DNA of 64,000 bases from Thalassotalea_F euphylliae (GTDB taxonomy: Bacteria > Pseudomonadota > Gammaproteobacteria > Enterobacterales > Alteromonadaceae). The notes under the pieces are model-generated. The model was not told the origin of the DNA, did not search any database, and was given only the letters and a program-made list of their open reading frames with translations. Location: positions 682,001 to 746,000 of the forward strand of contig NZ_JBHUIB010000001.1 of NCBI RefSeq assembly GCF_042682785.1. Direction: 5' to 3'. Both the position numbers and the translations under genes were made by a program. Below are positions 36,287 to 43,553 of this stretch, piece by piece (the stretch's first letter is position 1; each line of letters starts with the position of its first letter).

Positions 36287-37753
36287 CTACTCTCCTTGTT
36301 GCTCAGCAGGCACTGCAGCAGGGTCTTCACCCGGTGTCACTGTCAAAATAGTGCGGTTAGTTGGGCGTAAGTATTCTTTTGCCGTTTTCATGATGAGCTC
36401 AGGCGTCACTTTCTTGAAGTTCGCCTCTAACTGATTAATTTTGTAAGGGTCGTTGTCGAACAAAGCAAAGCTGGCTAACAAGTCAGCGCGTCCAAACCCA
36501 TAAAATTGATCAATGGCATCAAATAAACTTGATCGAATTTTTACAATAGCTCTGTCCATCTCTTCACGCGATAACGCTTCTTCGGTGAATTTACTCACCA
36601 CATTATCAATTGCTGACGTGATATCTGCTTGACTGATATTTTCATCATGCGTGAAAGAACTCATCCACAGCATAGGGCCATTGTAATTAAACATATTGCC
36701 CAGCAAGTAGTTGATACCGCCACCTACACTGCCTGTGATTTGTTTATTTTTGACCAACTCCTGATACAGCAGGCTGTCCTCACCCTGCACTAAAATTTGG
36801 TCAATAATGCCCATGGCATAATACTCTGGGGTATCTCGCTCAGGCATTTTATAAGCAAAGGCAAAGGCCGGTTTAGGTGCCAATTTATCGAATTTATTAA
36901 AGACTTGTTCTTTTTCTTGTCGCAGCTCAGTAAGGTCTGGTTGTGGTGATATTTCAGCAGACGCTATAGCACCAAAGTACTTTTCGACCATGGCTTTCGC
37001 TTCCACCACATTAATGTCACCCACGACAACTAACGCGGCGTTATTTGGTGCGTAGTACATTTTAAAGAAAGCATCTACGTCTTCTAAGTTTGCAGCATCA
37101 AGGTCTTTTAGGTCGCCATAAAAGTTATGGGCGTTATACCAATTGCTGAACGCATATTGCGGCATATCTAACCAAGGAAAACCGCCATATGGCTGGTTAA
37201 GCACATTCACTTTGACTTCGTTTTTCACCACACCTTGTTGGTTGGTCAGGTTTTCTTGAGTAATGGCTAACCCTTTCATACGGTCAGCTTCAGCCCATAA
37301 AAACGTTTCAAGTTTGTGTGCTGGTACGATTTCAAAATAGTTTGTGAAGTCGAATCGCGTAGAGCCATTTAACACGCCACCGTTGGCGTTAACTAACTTC
37401 ACAAACTCCATCTTGCCAAGGTTTTCTGAACCTTGAAACATCATATGCTCGAACAGATGCGCAAAGCCTGTGCGGTCTTTCGGTTCGTTTCGAAAGCCTA
37501 TATTGTAGTACACGGCAACGGTTACAGTTGGCGCGGTATCATCTGGCGACAGCACCACTTTTAAACCATTGTCCAAAGTAAAATATTCGATGGGGACGTT
37601 GTAATTGACGGCAGAACTAGCGGCTTCAATTTGCTCTTCTAGGGCGGTAGTTTTCTGCTGGCTAGCAGTATCGGCATTAGGGGCACTGGGTTGCCCGCAA
37701 CCCACTAACATGAATGACATCACGCTAGCGGCGAGAAACGATAACTTCCTCAT
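36287..37753 (-). CDS. M16 family zinc metallopeptidase, lipoprotein
   Basis: ATG 37753 (AGGGAAG 4-5 bases upstream) gives 488 residues with a lipoprotein signal: MRKLSFLAASVMSFMLVGC, cysteine 19 being the lipidation site. The inverted zinc motif HLFEH is intact in GFAHLFEHMMFQGSENLG, and the distal glutamate lies in VVKNEVK. The protein is therefore predicted to be the catalytic partner of the downstream non-catalytic M16 protein, tethered to a membrane facing the periplasm. Substrates are unknown; related pairs degrade peptides. Confidence 0.92.
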   Translation of the reverse strand: MRKLSFLAASVMSFMLVGCGQPSAPNADTASQQKTTALEEQIEAASSAVNYNVPIEYFTLDNGLKVVLSPDDTAPTVTVAVYYNIGFRNEPKDRTGFAHLFEHMMFQGSENLGKMEFVKLVNANGGVLNGSTRFDFTNYFEIVPAHKLETFLWAEADRMKGLAITQENLTNQQGVVKNEVKVNVLNQPYGGFPWLDMPQYAFSNWYNAHNFYGDLKDLDAANLEDVDAFFKMYYAPNNAALVVVGDINVVEAKAMVEKYFGAIASAEISPQPDLTELRQEKEQVFNKFDKLAPKPAFAFAYKMPERDTPEYYAMGIIDQILVQGEDSLLYQELVKNKQITGSVGGGINYLLGNMFNYNGPMLWMSSFTHDENISQADITSAIDNVVSKFTEEALSREEMDRAIVKIRSSLFDAIDQFYGFGRADLLASFALFDNDPYKINQLEANFKKVTPELIMKTAKEYLRPTNRTILTVTPGEDPAAVPAEQQGE

Positions 37754-37911
37754 TATTCTTCCCTTTTGTTGTTGTAGTTTCACCCAACTAGCATGTATTT
37801 ATAATGCAGATAGGTCAACTTTTGTGGTGTAAAAGGTTATGTTGAAGGGGTAAGGATGGAGAGTGAATGGTGGATAGTAAACAAGACAGGTCAATCATCA
37901 TTAGGTAACAA

Positions 37912-37928
37912 GGCGCTCAAAGAGCGCC
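37912..37928 (-). terminator. Hairpin at the end of the lysine-riboswitch operon
   Basis: GGCGCTC and GAGCGCC form a perfect 7-base-pair stem around a 3-base loop, 24 bases beyond the deacylase stop. The following minus-strand sequence (TTGTTACC) is only moderately T-rich, so termination strength is uncertain. Confidence 0.55.
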
Positions 37929-37951
37929 CATTGCGGAAATGCCTACCCTAG

Positions 37952-39076
37952 CTATAACTCAAAAAACTCGCTAAACACTTTGTAAAGCTCTGTCCCTTGG
38001 TTCACGCTTGCAGACGCAAAATGCAAAATAGGAATCACTTCTTTATCGAGAGATATGTAGTGCAATGCATCACCGTCGCCATAATTATCCATGCGCAGAA
38101 TTCGCACTAACGGCTCGCCAGCTGCAAGTGGCTTTCCGAATTCAGCTAAGTAATCGACCATGCCGCCCATTGGGGAATAAAACGCTTTGTAGTGTTCCAA
38201 ATAACAGGCATAGCGCGTCATCGTTTCCGGTACAAATTCACTTCCAGCAATCACGCCTTTGTATTGCAAGTAAGTCAGAATGCTTTTGGCGTCATCTAAG
38301 GCCACATCCAAATCTATTTGCTCTTGTGATCCTAGCTCAACGGTAAAACTTTCTTTATTTACGTTCAGTGTTCTGCCTTTTTTCGCAAATGCTTCTGTCA
38401 ATGACCACCAAGGACAAAAGGTCGCTTCATCTAAAGCGCCAGCAAAATCATTAGGGATCAAAATAGTATGTTCGATATTGAAAAAACTCGCACTGGCTTT
38501 GGCGTACTCAGGGCAATACAAATGTTTGCTGGATATCGGGCCTGTATGTAGGTCCAACACAAAGTCGGCTTGATGCGCGAGCTTTTGTAGTTGATAGGCT
38601 ATGCGTTGGCCTGTTGTTAAACCATAAATATTGTGGTCAAGCTGGTCGATGATGTCATCCAGTAACGCTTGCTTAAATGCTGCTTCAATTTCCTGCTCGG
38701 TGCTATCTAAATACTGCTCAACAATAGGCTGAATCAAGGCTTCATTAAAGTGATACATCCGATTCCAATTAACCCCAGTGATAGGGTCAAAGCGGCCAAG
38801 CGTGTACTCACCATTTTTATGGTTACAGCCCACCGGATTGGCATACGGAACAAGGGTAATGTCACCCAGTATTTTTAAATTGCGCAGCTGCTCTAGTAGT
38901 TGATAGATAACGGCATTGCCTTGTACTTCTGCACCGTGCATATTTGCTTGAATGTAAACACTCGGTGCATCCGTTTGGCCTTTGAAGCGATAGACAGGCA
39001 CAGTGAGCTCTGCACCACTTGCCATTTCACCGACATGCATCACTTCTTTGGTTAATTGATAGTCTGCCATATTCAT
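37952..39076 (-). CDS. AstE/aspartoacylase-family deacylase (M14-like), in the dap operon
   Basis: ATG 39076 gives 374 residues; AGGG lies 8 bases upstream, and the GTG at 39085 falls inside that SD. The protein belongs to the succinylglutamate desuccinylase/aspartoacylase branch of M14 zinc hydrolases. The zinc motif HxxE is in NMHGAEVQ, the second zinc His in DLHTGP, and the catalytic Glu probably in VELGSQEQ. It follows the PLP decarboxylase by 15 bases as the last gene of a lysine-riboswitch operon. Removal of the N-succinyl group installed by the DapD homologue is the natural inference; E. coli uses the unrelated DapE for that step. Confidence 0.83.
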   Translation of the reverse strand: MNMADYQLTKEVMHVGEMASGAELTVPVYRFKGQTDAPSVYIQANMHGAEVQGNAVIYQLLEQLRNLKILGDITLVPYANPVGCNHKNGEYTLGRFDPITGVNWNRMYHFNEALIQPIVEQYLDSTEQEIEAAFKQALLDDIIDQLDHNIYGLTTGQRIAYQLQKLAHQADFVLDLHTGPISSKHLYCPEYAKASASFFNIEHTILIPNDFAGALDEATFCPWWSLTEAFAKKGRTLNVNKESFTVELGSQEQIDLDVALDDAKSILTYLQYKGVIAGSEFVPETMTRYACYLEHYKAFYSPMGGMVDYLAEFGKPLAAGEPLVRILRMDNYGDGDALHYISLDKEVIPILHFASASVNQGTELYKVFSEFFEL

Positions 39077-39091
39077 GGTGTTCACCCTACA

Positions 39092-40309
39092 CTAACGTAA
39101 ATACCAAGCAGCAGATTCTGCTTGTCTAACTAATTGGAGTTCATGGTTATCTAGCACGTATTCAGCGGCTATTTCGTGGCATAGGAACATTGGCATACTT
39201 TCCGTAAAACCGTAGGCGCCAACAAAGCCAAATACGAGTTGGTCACCTACGTTCACATCGTTCGGCAATTCAAGATGTCCTAAGCAATCCATACTGGTGC
39301 ATAAAGGCCCGTGCAAATAAAATGCTTGTTTTGCTTCAGTTGATGCACGAAGCAATGCAACAGGAAAAGGTTGTTCGGTGATTGCAGGTCGCAATAGATG
39401 ATTTATACCAGCTGCCAACACCAATTGCTGTTCACCAAAGTTGGTTTTGCGATCAACTACAGAGGTAATGTAGTAGCCACAATCAGCTACCGCATAACGT
39501 CCAAGCTCTAACCATAGCTCATGAACGCCAGCTTCTGCTTTCACTTTCGCCAAATCTGTCATTGCGGTTTGCCAATCAATGGTTTGCCCCGAACCTAAAT
39601 AATCGACACCAAAACCACCACCCAAATCTAATACCTTGAGTTCGAAGCCTATATCTGTCGCCAATTGCTTAAGCGGTCTAACCATATGCGACCAAAGCTC
39701 ATACATTTTGGCGTTATTGAGCATATTGCCCCATTGGAAAATATGTAATCCACACAGGTTTACATGCTGATAACGTTGTGCACAAATTCCGCACCATTCA
39801 TCAACACCTAAACCGAACGGCGTTAGGCTATTTCCACCCAAAGGGTTGCTGTCGCCTTCGTCGAAACGAAGCTGCACACGCAACAACACATCAGGTTTTT
39901 TGTCTTGTTCAGCGGCAGCCTCTTCTAGCCAAGTGAGTTGGTTTACGCTTTCCACCACAAAGGTATTTACCCCTTGCACTAAAAACTCTGCCAACTGACG
40001 TTTTGACTTCGCTGGACCTGTATTTAATACCCTGCCCGCATCGACACCCTGTGCGATAACTTGCGAGAGTTCACCGCGGCTTGCCACGTCAAAGTTAATG
40101 CCGCTGTTGGCAACGGTTTCAACGATTTTTGATAAAGGGTTAGCTTTAACGGCATACCAAAGTTTGACGACATCTTGCTGTTGCAACATTGCCAAATGCT
40201 GCTTAAGTTTATCTAAGTCATAAACAAAATAGCCTTGCTCAGCGGTATTTGCCGGACGATGTTCGCGCAGTGCACTAAGCACTGCATCAGAAGGGACAGG
40301 GAACGCCAT
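39092..40309 (-). CDS. PLP fold-III decarboxylase (DAP decarboxylase-like), atypical
   Basis: The 405-residue protein is an alanine-racemase-fold PLP enzyme of the LysA/ornithine decarboxylase group. PLP Lys55 is in WYAVKANP, and DLGGGFGVDY (228-237) is the phosphate-binding glycine loop. Other active-site motifs differ from LysA: HIFQWG (189-194) for HIGSQ, ELGR (268-271) for EPGR, and GPLCTSMD (334-341) for a CESGD-type motif. The C-T-S/P-x-D form recalls biosynthetic branches such as SbnH, PvsE and TabA. Its start overlaps the dapD stop by one base. Substrate: DAP, N-succinyl-DAP or a related diamino acid is inferred from the operon. Confidence 0.8.
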   Translation of the reverse strand: MAFPVPSDAVLSALREHRPANTAEQGYFVYDLDKLKQHLAMLQQQDVVKLWYAVKANPLSKIVETVANSGINFDVASRGELSQVIAQGVDAGRVLNTGPAKSKRQLAEFLVQGVNTFVVESVNQLTWLEEAAAEQDKKPDVLLRVQLRFDEGDSNPLGGNSLTPFGLGVDEWCGICAQRYQHVNLCGLHIFQWGNMLNNAKMYELWSHMVRPLKQLATDIGFELKVLDLGGGFGVDYLGSGQTIDWQTAMTDLAKVKAEAGVHELWLELGRYAVADCGYYITSVVDRKTNFGEQQLVLAAGINHLLRPAITEQPFPVALLRASTEAKQAFYLHGPLCTSMDCLGHLELPNDVNVGDQLVFGFVGAYGFTESMPMFLCHEIAAEYVLDNHELQLVRQAESAAWYLR

Positions 40310-41058
40310 TATCTTAATACCGACTCAAGTTCTAACGACGCATCACTTTGCTCATCACGGTATTTAACAATAAGAGCGCACGCCATATTAAGGCCCTGTT
40401 CACGCGCCCATTCATTGTCGACTGGGCGAGTGCCAGGAATTACGACTGCACGTTCAGGAATAGGCTCACCTTTTTCAAGTCGACGGTTATTCACCAAATC
40501 AAATATCGGTACAGAGGCTGACAGTGATACGCCCGGCGCTAAGACAGCCCCTTTCTTGATAACGATACCCTCAACGACCACCACGCCGGCGCCCAAGAAG
40601 GCGTCGTCTTCAATGATGACGGGGCTTGCACCAATAGGCTCTAATACGCCACCGATTTGCACGGCTGCTGACAAATGTACGTTTTCACCAATTTGAGCAC
40701 ACGAGCCAACCAAAGCGTGGCTATCGACCATCGTACCTTTGCCAACGTAAGCGCCAACATTAATATACGCAGGCGGCATAATAATCACGCCTGGAGCGAC
40801 ATAAGCACCAGTACGTACAGAAGAACCGCCCGGCACTAGGCGCACTGCATCATCGCGCGTAAATGCGCGAGCGGGCAGGTTATGCTTATCAACAAAGCCC
40901 TGATAAATGCCGTCAAACTCTTGATTTTCGCCCGCACCAAAGGCTGCCAAAATAGCTTGCTTTGCTTCAACGTTCGCGTGCCAGTTGCCTTGTTCGTCCT
41001 GTGTTGCTGCACGTACTTCGCCGCGCTCCATTTGTGCTAGTGTTTCTTGCCAGTTCAT
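40309..41058 (-). CDS. dapD: Tetrahydrodipicolinate N-succinyltransferase family protein (DapD)
   Basis: DapD transfers succinyl from succinyl-CoA to tetrahydrodipicolinate in lysine/diaminopimelate synthesis. The 249-residue protein has a short N-terminal domain and a left-handed beta-helix of hexapeptide repeats. It matches E. coli DapD in MPPAYINVGAYVGKGTMVDSHALVGSCAQIG and VQIGGVLEP, including the catalytic-type Asp and Glu. It lacks about 25-30 N-terminal residues of E. coli DapD. It lies between the DapA-family gene (42 bases away) and the decarboxylase. It may be the main DapD or a paralogue; that needs the rest of the genome. Confidence 0.9.
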   Translation of the reverse strand: MNWQETLAQMERGEVRAATQDEQGNWHANVEAKQAILAAFGAGENQEFDGIYQGFVDKHNLPARAFTRDDAVRLVPGGSSVRTGAYVAPGVIIMPPAYINVGAYVGKGTMVDSHALVGSCAQIGENVHLSAAVQIGGVLEPIGASPVIIEDDAFLGAGVVVVEGIVIKKGAVLAPGVSLSASVPIFDLVNNRRLEKGEPIPERAVVIPGTRPVDNEWAREQGLNMACALIVKYRDEQSDASLELESVLR

Positions 41059-41100
41059 GTGTAATCTTTCCTAAAATCTATCGATAAATACGGTACGCGC

Positions 41101-42024
41101 CTAAGCGCGTTGCTTCGGTTGTTCTGCGTGTAGCTGATACCAATCAGTGATAGCGTCGTGCGCCTTCAGAAGTGCTTGCTTAGAACCGAGCTCTAAGTGC
41201 GTTAGAGGTGGCTGCAGTTGTGGCGAGTCAATATCACCATTTTCATGCATCAATACCTTGACAGGTACTGGATTTGCGACACTAAAAAGTGCCTCAACTG
41301 CTTGATGCCACGTAGGGAAGGTCAGCTCAGATTGCGACGACAGGCATTGTCGAGCATAAAGCAAAGTAGCTTCTGGCCAGGCATTAGCCGCCACAGATAC
41401 CAGACCTTGCGCACCTGCTGTCGCCAAATAAGGCAGTAGCGCATCTTCACCGCTATAAAGCGCGATGTTTGGACAAGCTTGTCGATAGGCAACAAATTGA
41501 TTGATATCGCCACTGGCTTCTTTCAACGCCCAAAAGTTAGGATGGGTTTGCAGTGCAGCTAATGTTTTTTCAGACAGGCTTACACCGCTTCGTGAAGGCA
41601 CGTTGTAAAGCATGCATGGCTTATCAGCCGCATCCAGTAATGCGCTGAACCAAAGGTGCTGGCCTTCAGGTCCGGGCTTTGCGTATAAGGGGGCGCCAAG
41701 TAGAAAAGCATCAACCGCCAGGGCATTACACTTTTCAATCCACGCTAATTGTTGATTGAGCTGATTACCACCAACACCGACCATTATCGGTACATCAAGG
41801 TGTAGCTCACATATGTAGTTAACGACGGCGAATTGCTGTTCTGCAGTAAGCGATAACGCCTCCCCTGTGCTGCCAAGCACGAGTAGTGCATTACCTGCTG
41901 CTGCTTGCTGCCTAGCAATGCGACTCAAGCTTGCAAAATCAACAGAGCCACCGTCTGTAAACGGGGTAACTAACGCCGTCCACAACGGAAATTCAGCTAA
42001 GTTGTATGAAGTATCTAGATTCAT
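41101..42024 (-). CDS. dapA: 4-hydroxy-tetrahydrodipicolinate synthase family protein (DapA-like)
   Basis: DapA condenses pyruvate with aspartate semialdehyde. ATG 42024 gives 307 residues; the frame continues upstream to 42210 only because it runs through the riboswitch, which is not coding. The class I aldolase signatures are present: LVTPF, GSTGEALSL (the TT pair of DapA is Ser-Thr), YNVPSRSG with the catalytic Tyr, and the Schiff-base Lys in ALKEASGD. It is first in an operon controlled by a lysine riboswitch, which supports the DapA reaction over other members of this versatile family. Confidence 0.9.
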   Translation of the reverse strand: MNLDTSYNLAEFPLWTALVTPFTDGGSVDFASLSRIARQQAAAGNALLVLGSTGEALSLTAEQQFAVVNYICELHLDVPIMVGVGGNQLNQQLAWIEKCNALAVDAFLLGAPLYAKPGPEGQHLWFSALLDAADKPCMLYNVPSRSGVSLSEKTLAALQTHPNFWALKEASGDINQFVAYRQACPNIALYSGEDALLPYLATAGAQGLVSVAANAWPEATLLYARQCLSSQSELTFPTWHQAVEALFSVANPVPVKVLMHENGDIDSPQLQPPLTHLELGSKQALLKAHDAITDWYQLHAEQPKQRA

Positions 42025-42026
42025 GT

Positions 42027-42050
42027 CTCTCGAACTCACTTCGTTCGGAG
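42027..42050 (-). promoter_or_regulatory. SD-sequestering hairpin of the dapA-like gene
   Basis: CGAAC and GTTCG pair (5 base pairs, 7-base loop), extended by CTC-GAG across one bulged A. The 3' arm contains the GAGAG Shine-Dalgarno directly before ATG 42024. It fits a riboswitch expression platform acting on translation. Confidence 0.6.
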
Positions 42051-42083
42051 AACTTATAGGCGATTGCACACACCGATGAAGCA

Positions 42084-42113
42084 AGCTTCTGGTATGCACA
42101 AAGGCCAGAAGCT
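42084..42113 (-). promoter_or_regulatory. Alternative stem competing with riboswitch P1
   Basis: AGCTTCTGG, the 3' strand of aptamer helix P1 with two flanking bases, is perfectly complementary to CCAGAAGCT 12 bases downstream. This 9-base-pair stem and P1 cannot form together, so it is the likely switching element. Confidence 0.7.
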
Positions 42114-42275
42114 CTCCACCTAATGGGTGACAATTGCCAGGATTCAGCCTGGTCAACCGACAACTACATTCATCAAAAAACGTATTTGCCTCGGCGTTAA
42201 TCCCCCTCATTAATGTTCGTTGGAGTTTGATCTCCTCCCATTAACTACCTGGTTAACGCTCCTCTTCTGGCCCTT
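42101..42275 (-). ncRNA. Lysine riboswitch (L box)
   Basis: The minus-strand sequence carries the lysine aptamer core in order. GGGCCAGAAGAGGAGCG opens P1/P2, followed by AGGAGATCAAACTCC, GAGGGGGATTAACGCCGAGGC, the P3 loop, GTTGTCGG, GGCTGAATCCTGGC, TTGTCACC and GGTGGAG. CTTCTGGCC closes P1 with the opening strand. These blocks align with the leader of E. coli lysC. It lies 77 bases upstream of the DapA-family start codon and predicts repression of the four-gene operon by lysine. Confidence 0.95.
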
Positions 42276-42441
42276 TTCGTTCACGTAACTGAAGAAAATC
42301 AATTACGTTGGAATAAGGACGCGCTTATTTAATCGAACATTTACTCTAAAGTCAACACAGCGTATTTTGCTTGTTTGGTATCAACGGCAAGATCACGTAA
42401 ACTAGCGCCGTCATTCCGTATCTAAAATATGCAGGTGTTTA

Positions 42442-43479
42442 ATGTCGCTGTCTAACCTCAGCCAAGTCCTACTTCGTAACTCCGATGAACTGGCGTGCTC
42501 CAATGCTTTATTGGTAAACATGCCCGTTGACGGTTTATACAAAGAATGGCTTGAAGAACACCCTCAGGCAGCCTTGCACTACTTCACCAATAACAAACTC
42601 GCAGCCAATGAGCTTGCTAGGATTTCACATCCAAAGGTTAGCCATAGCTTTGGCGCTTACTTGCAGGTAGAGCGTTCTTTCGACCTCGTTGTCATTGCCT
42701 TTCCAAAAAGCAAGGCTGAGCTCGGCTTTACACTGGCAATGTTAGCTAATTATCTCACCCCAGAAGCTCGGGTGTTATTTGTTGGCGATAATAAGGGTGG
42801 CGTCAAATCGGTTGCCAAGCTTGCCAAAGACTATGTGGCAAATTGCCACAAACTTGATTCGGCTCGTCACTGCATATTGTTTGCGGGCATGTATACCGCT
42901 GAGCAAACACCAATGAATATTGACGACTGGTTTCACTATTACCCCTTGAATATCGCAGGCATTGAAATCACAGTGGCGGCATTGCCTGGCGTTTTTAGCC
43001 AGCAAGGTTTGGATAAAGGCACTAAGGTATTGCTTGAAAACTTGCCAGCAGACTATCAAGGTAGCGTGCTAGATTTCGGCTGCGGCGCAGGTGTGATTAG
43101 CGCCGTGTTAGCCACTAAGTTTGAAAATATTGACATTACCGCTTTAGACATCAGTGCATTGGCGGTAGCTTCGTCCCAAAAAACACTAGAAATTAACGGG
43201 CTTAGCGGTCATGTGTTGGCATCCGACGGTTTGGCGGAAGTCAACAATACCTTTGACCATATCATCTCTAACCCGCCTTTTCATCAGGGGCTAAAAACAC
43301 ATTATGCAGCCACTGAGACGTTTCTTGCTGAATGTAAAAGATATTTGGCTAACCGTGGAAGTTTAACGGTTGTCGCTAACAGTTTTTTAAAGTATCAACC
43401 TATCATCGAACAGCAGTTTGGCCGATTGACGACGAAGTTCACTGAAAACGGTTTTACCGTATATTTCGCGACTAAATAA
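42442..43479 (+). CDS. rsmC: 16S rRNA guanine-1207 N2-methyltransferase RsmC
   Basis: RsmC methylates G1207 in helix 34 of 16S rRNA. The 345-residue protein has the duplicated architecture of the family: a degenerate N-terminal methyltransferase-like half (about 1-165) and an active C-terminal half. The SAM site reads VLDFGCGAGVISAVLA, with the catalytic NPPF motif in HIISNPPFHQGL. It is divergent from the lysine-riboswitch operon and monocistronic as far as can be seen. Confidence 0.95.
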   Translation: MSLSNLSQVLLRNSDELACSNALLVNMPVDGLYKEWLEEHPQAALHYFTNNKLAANELARISHPKVSHSFGAYLQVERSFDLVVIAFPKSKAELGFTLAMLANYLTPEARVLFVGDNKGGVKSVAKLAKDYVANCHKLDSARHCILFAGMYTAEQTPMNIDDWFHYYPLNIAGIEITVAALPGVFSQQGLDKGTKVLLENLPADYQGSVLDFGCGAGVISAVLATKFENIDITALDISALAVASSQKTLEINGLSGHVLASDGLAEVNNTFDHIISNPPFHQGLKTHYAATETFLAECKRYLANRGSLTVVANSFLKYQPIIEQQFGRLTTKFTENGFTVYFATK

Positions 43480-43553
43480 AAGAATTTCACAGTAAATGTT
43501 GAACATTGTTTCAGATTCAATAATGATTGAATAAGCAATGCGTTACTAAAAGT

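Noticed and set aside
42025..42210. A 62-codon N-terminal extension of the DapA-family frame
   Set aside because: It runs straight through the lysine riboswitch and its expression platform, and the family N-terminus begins at 42024.
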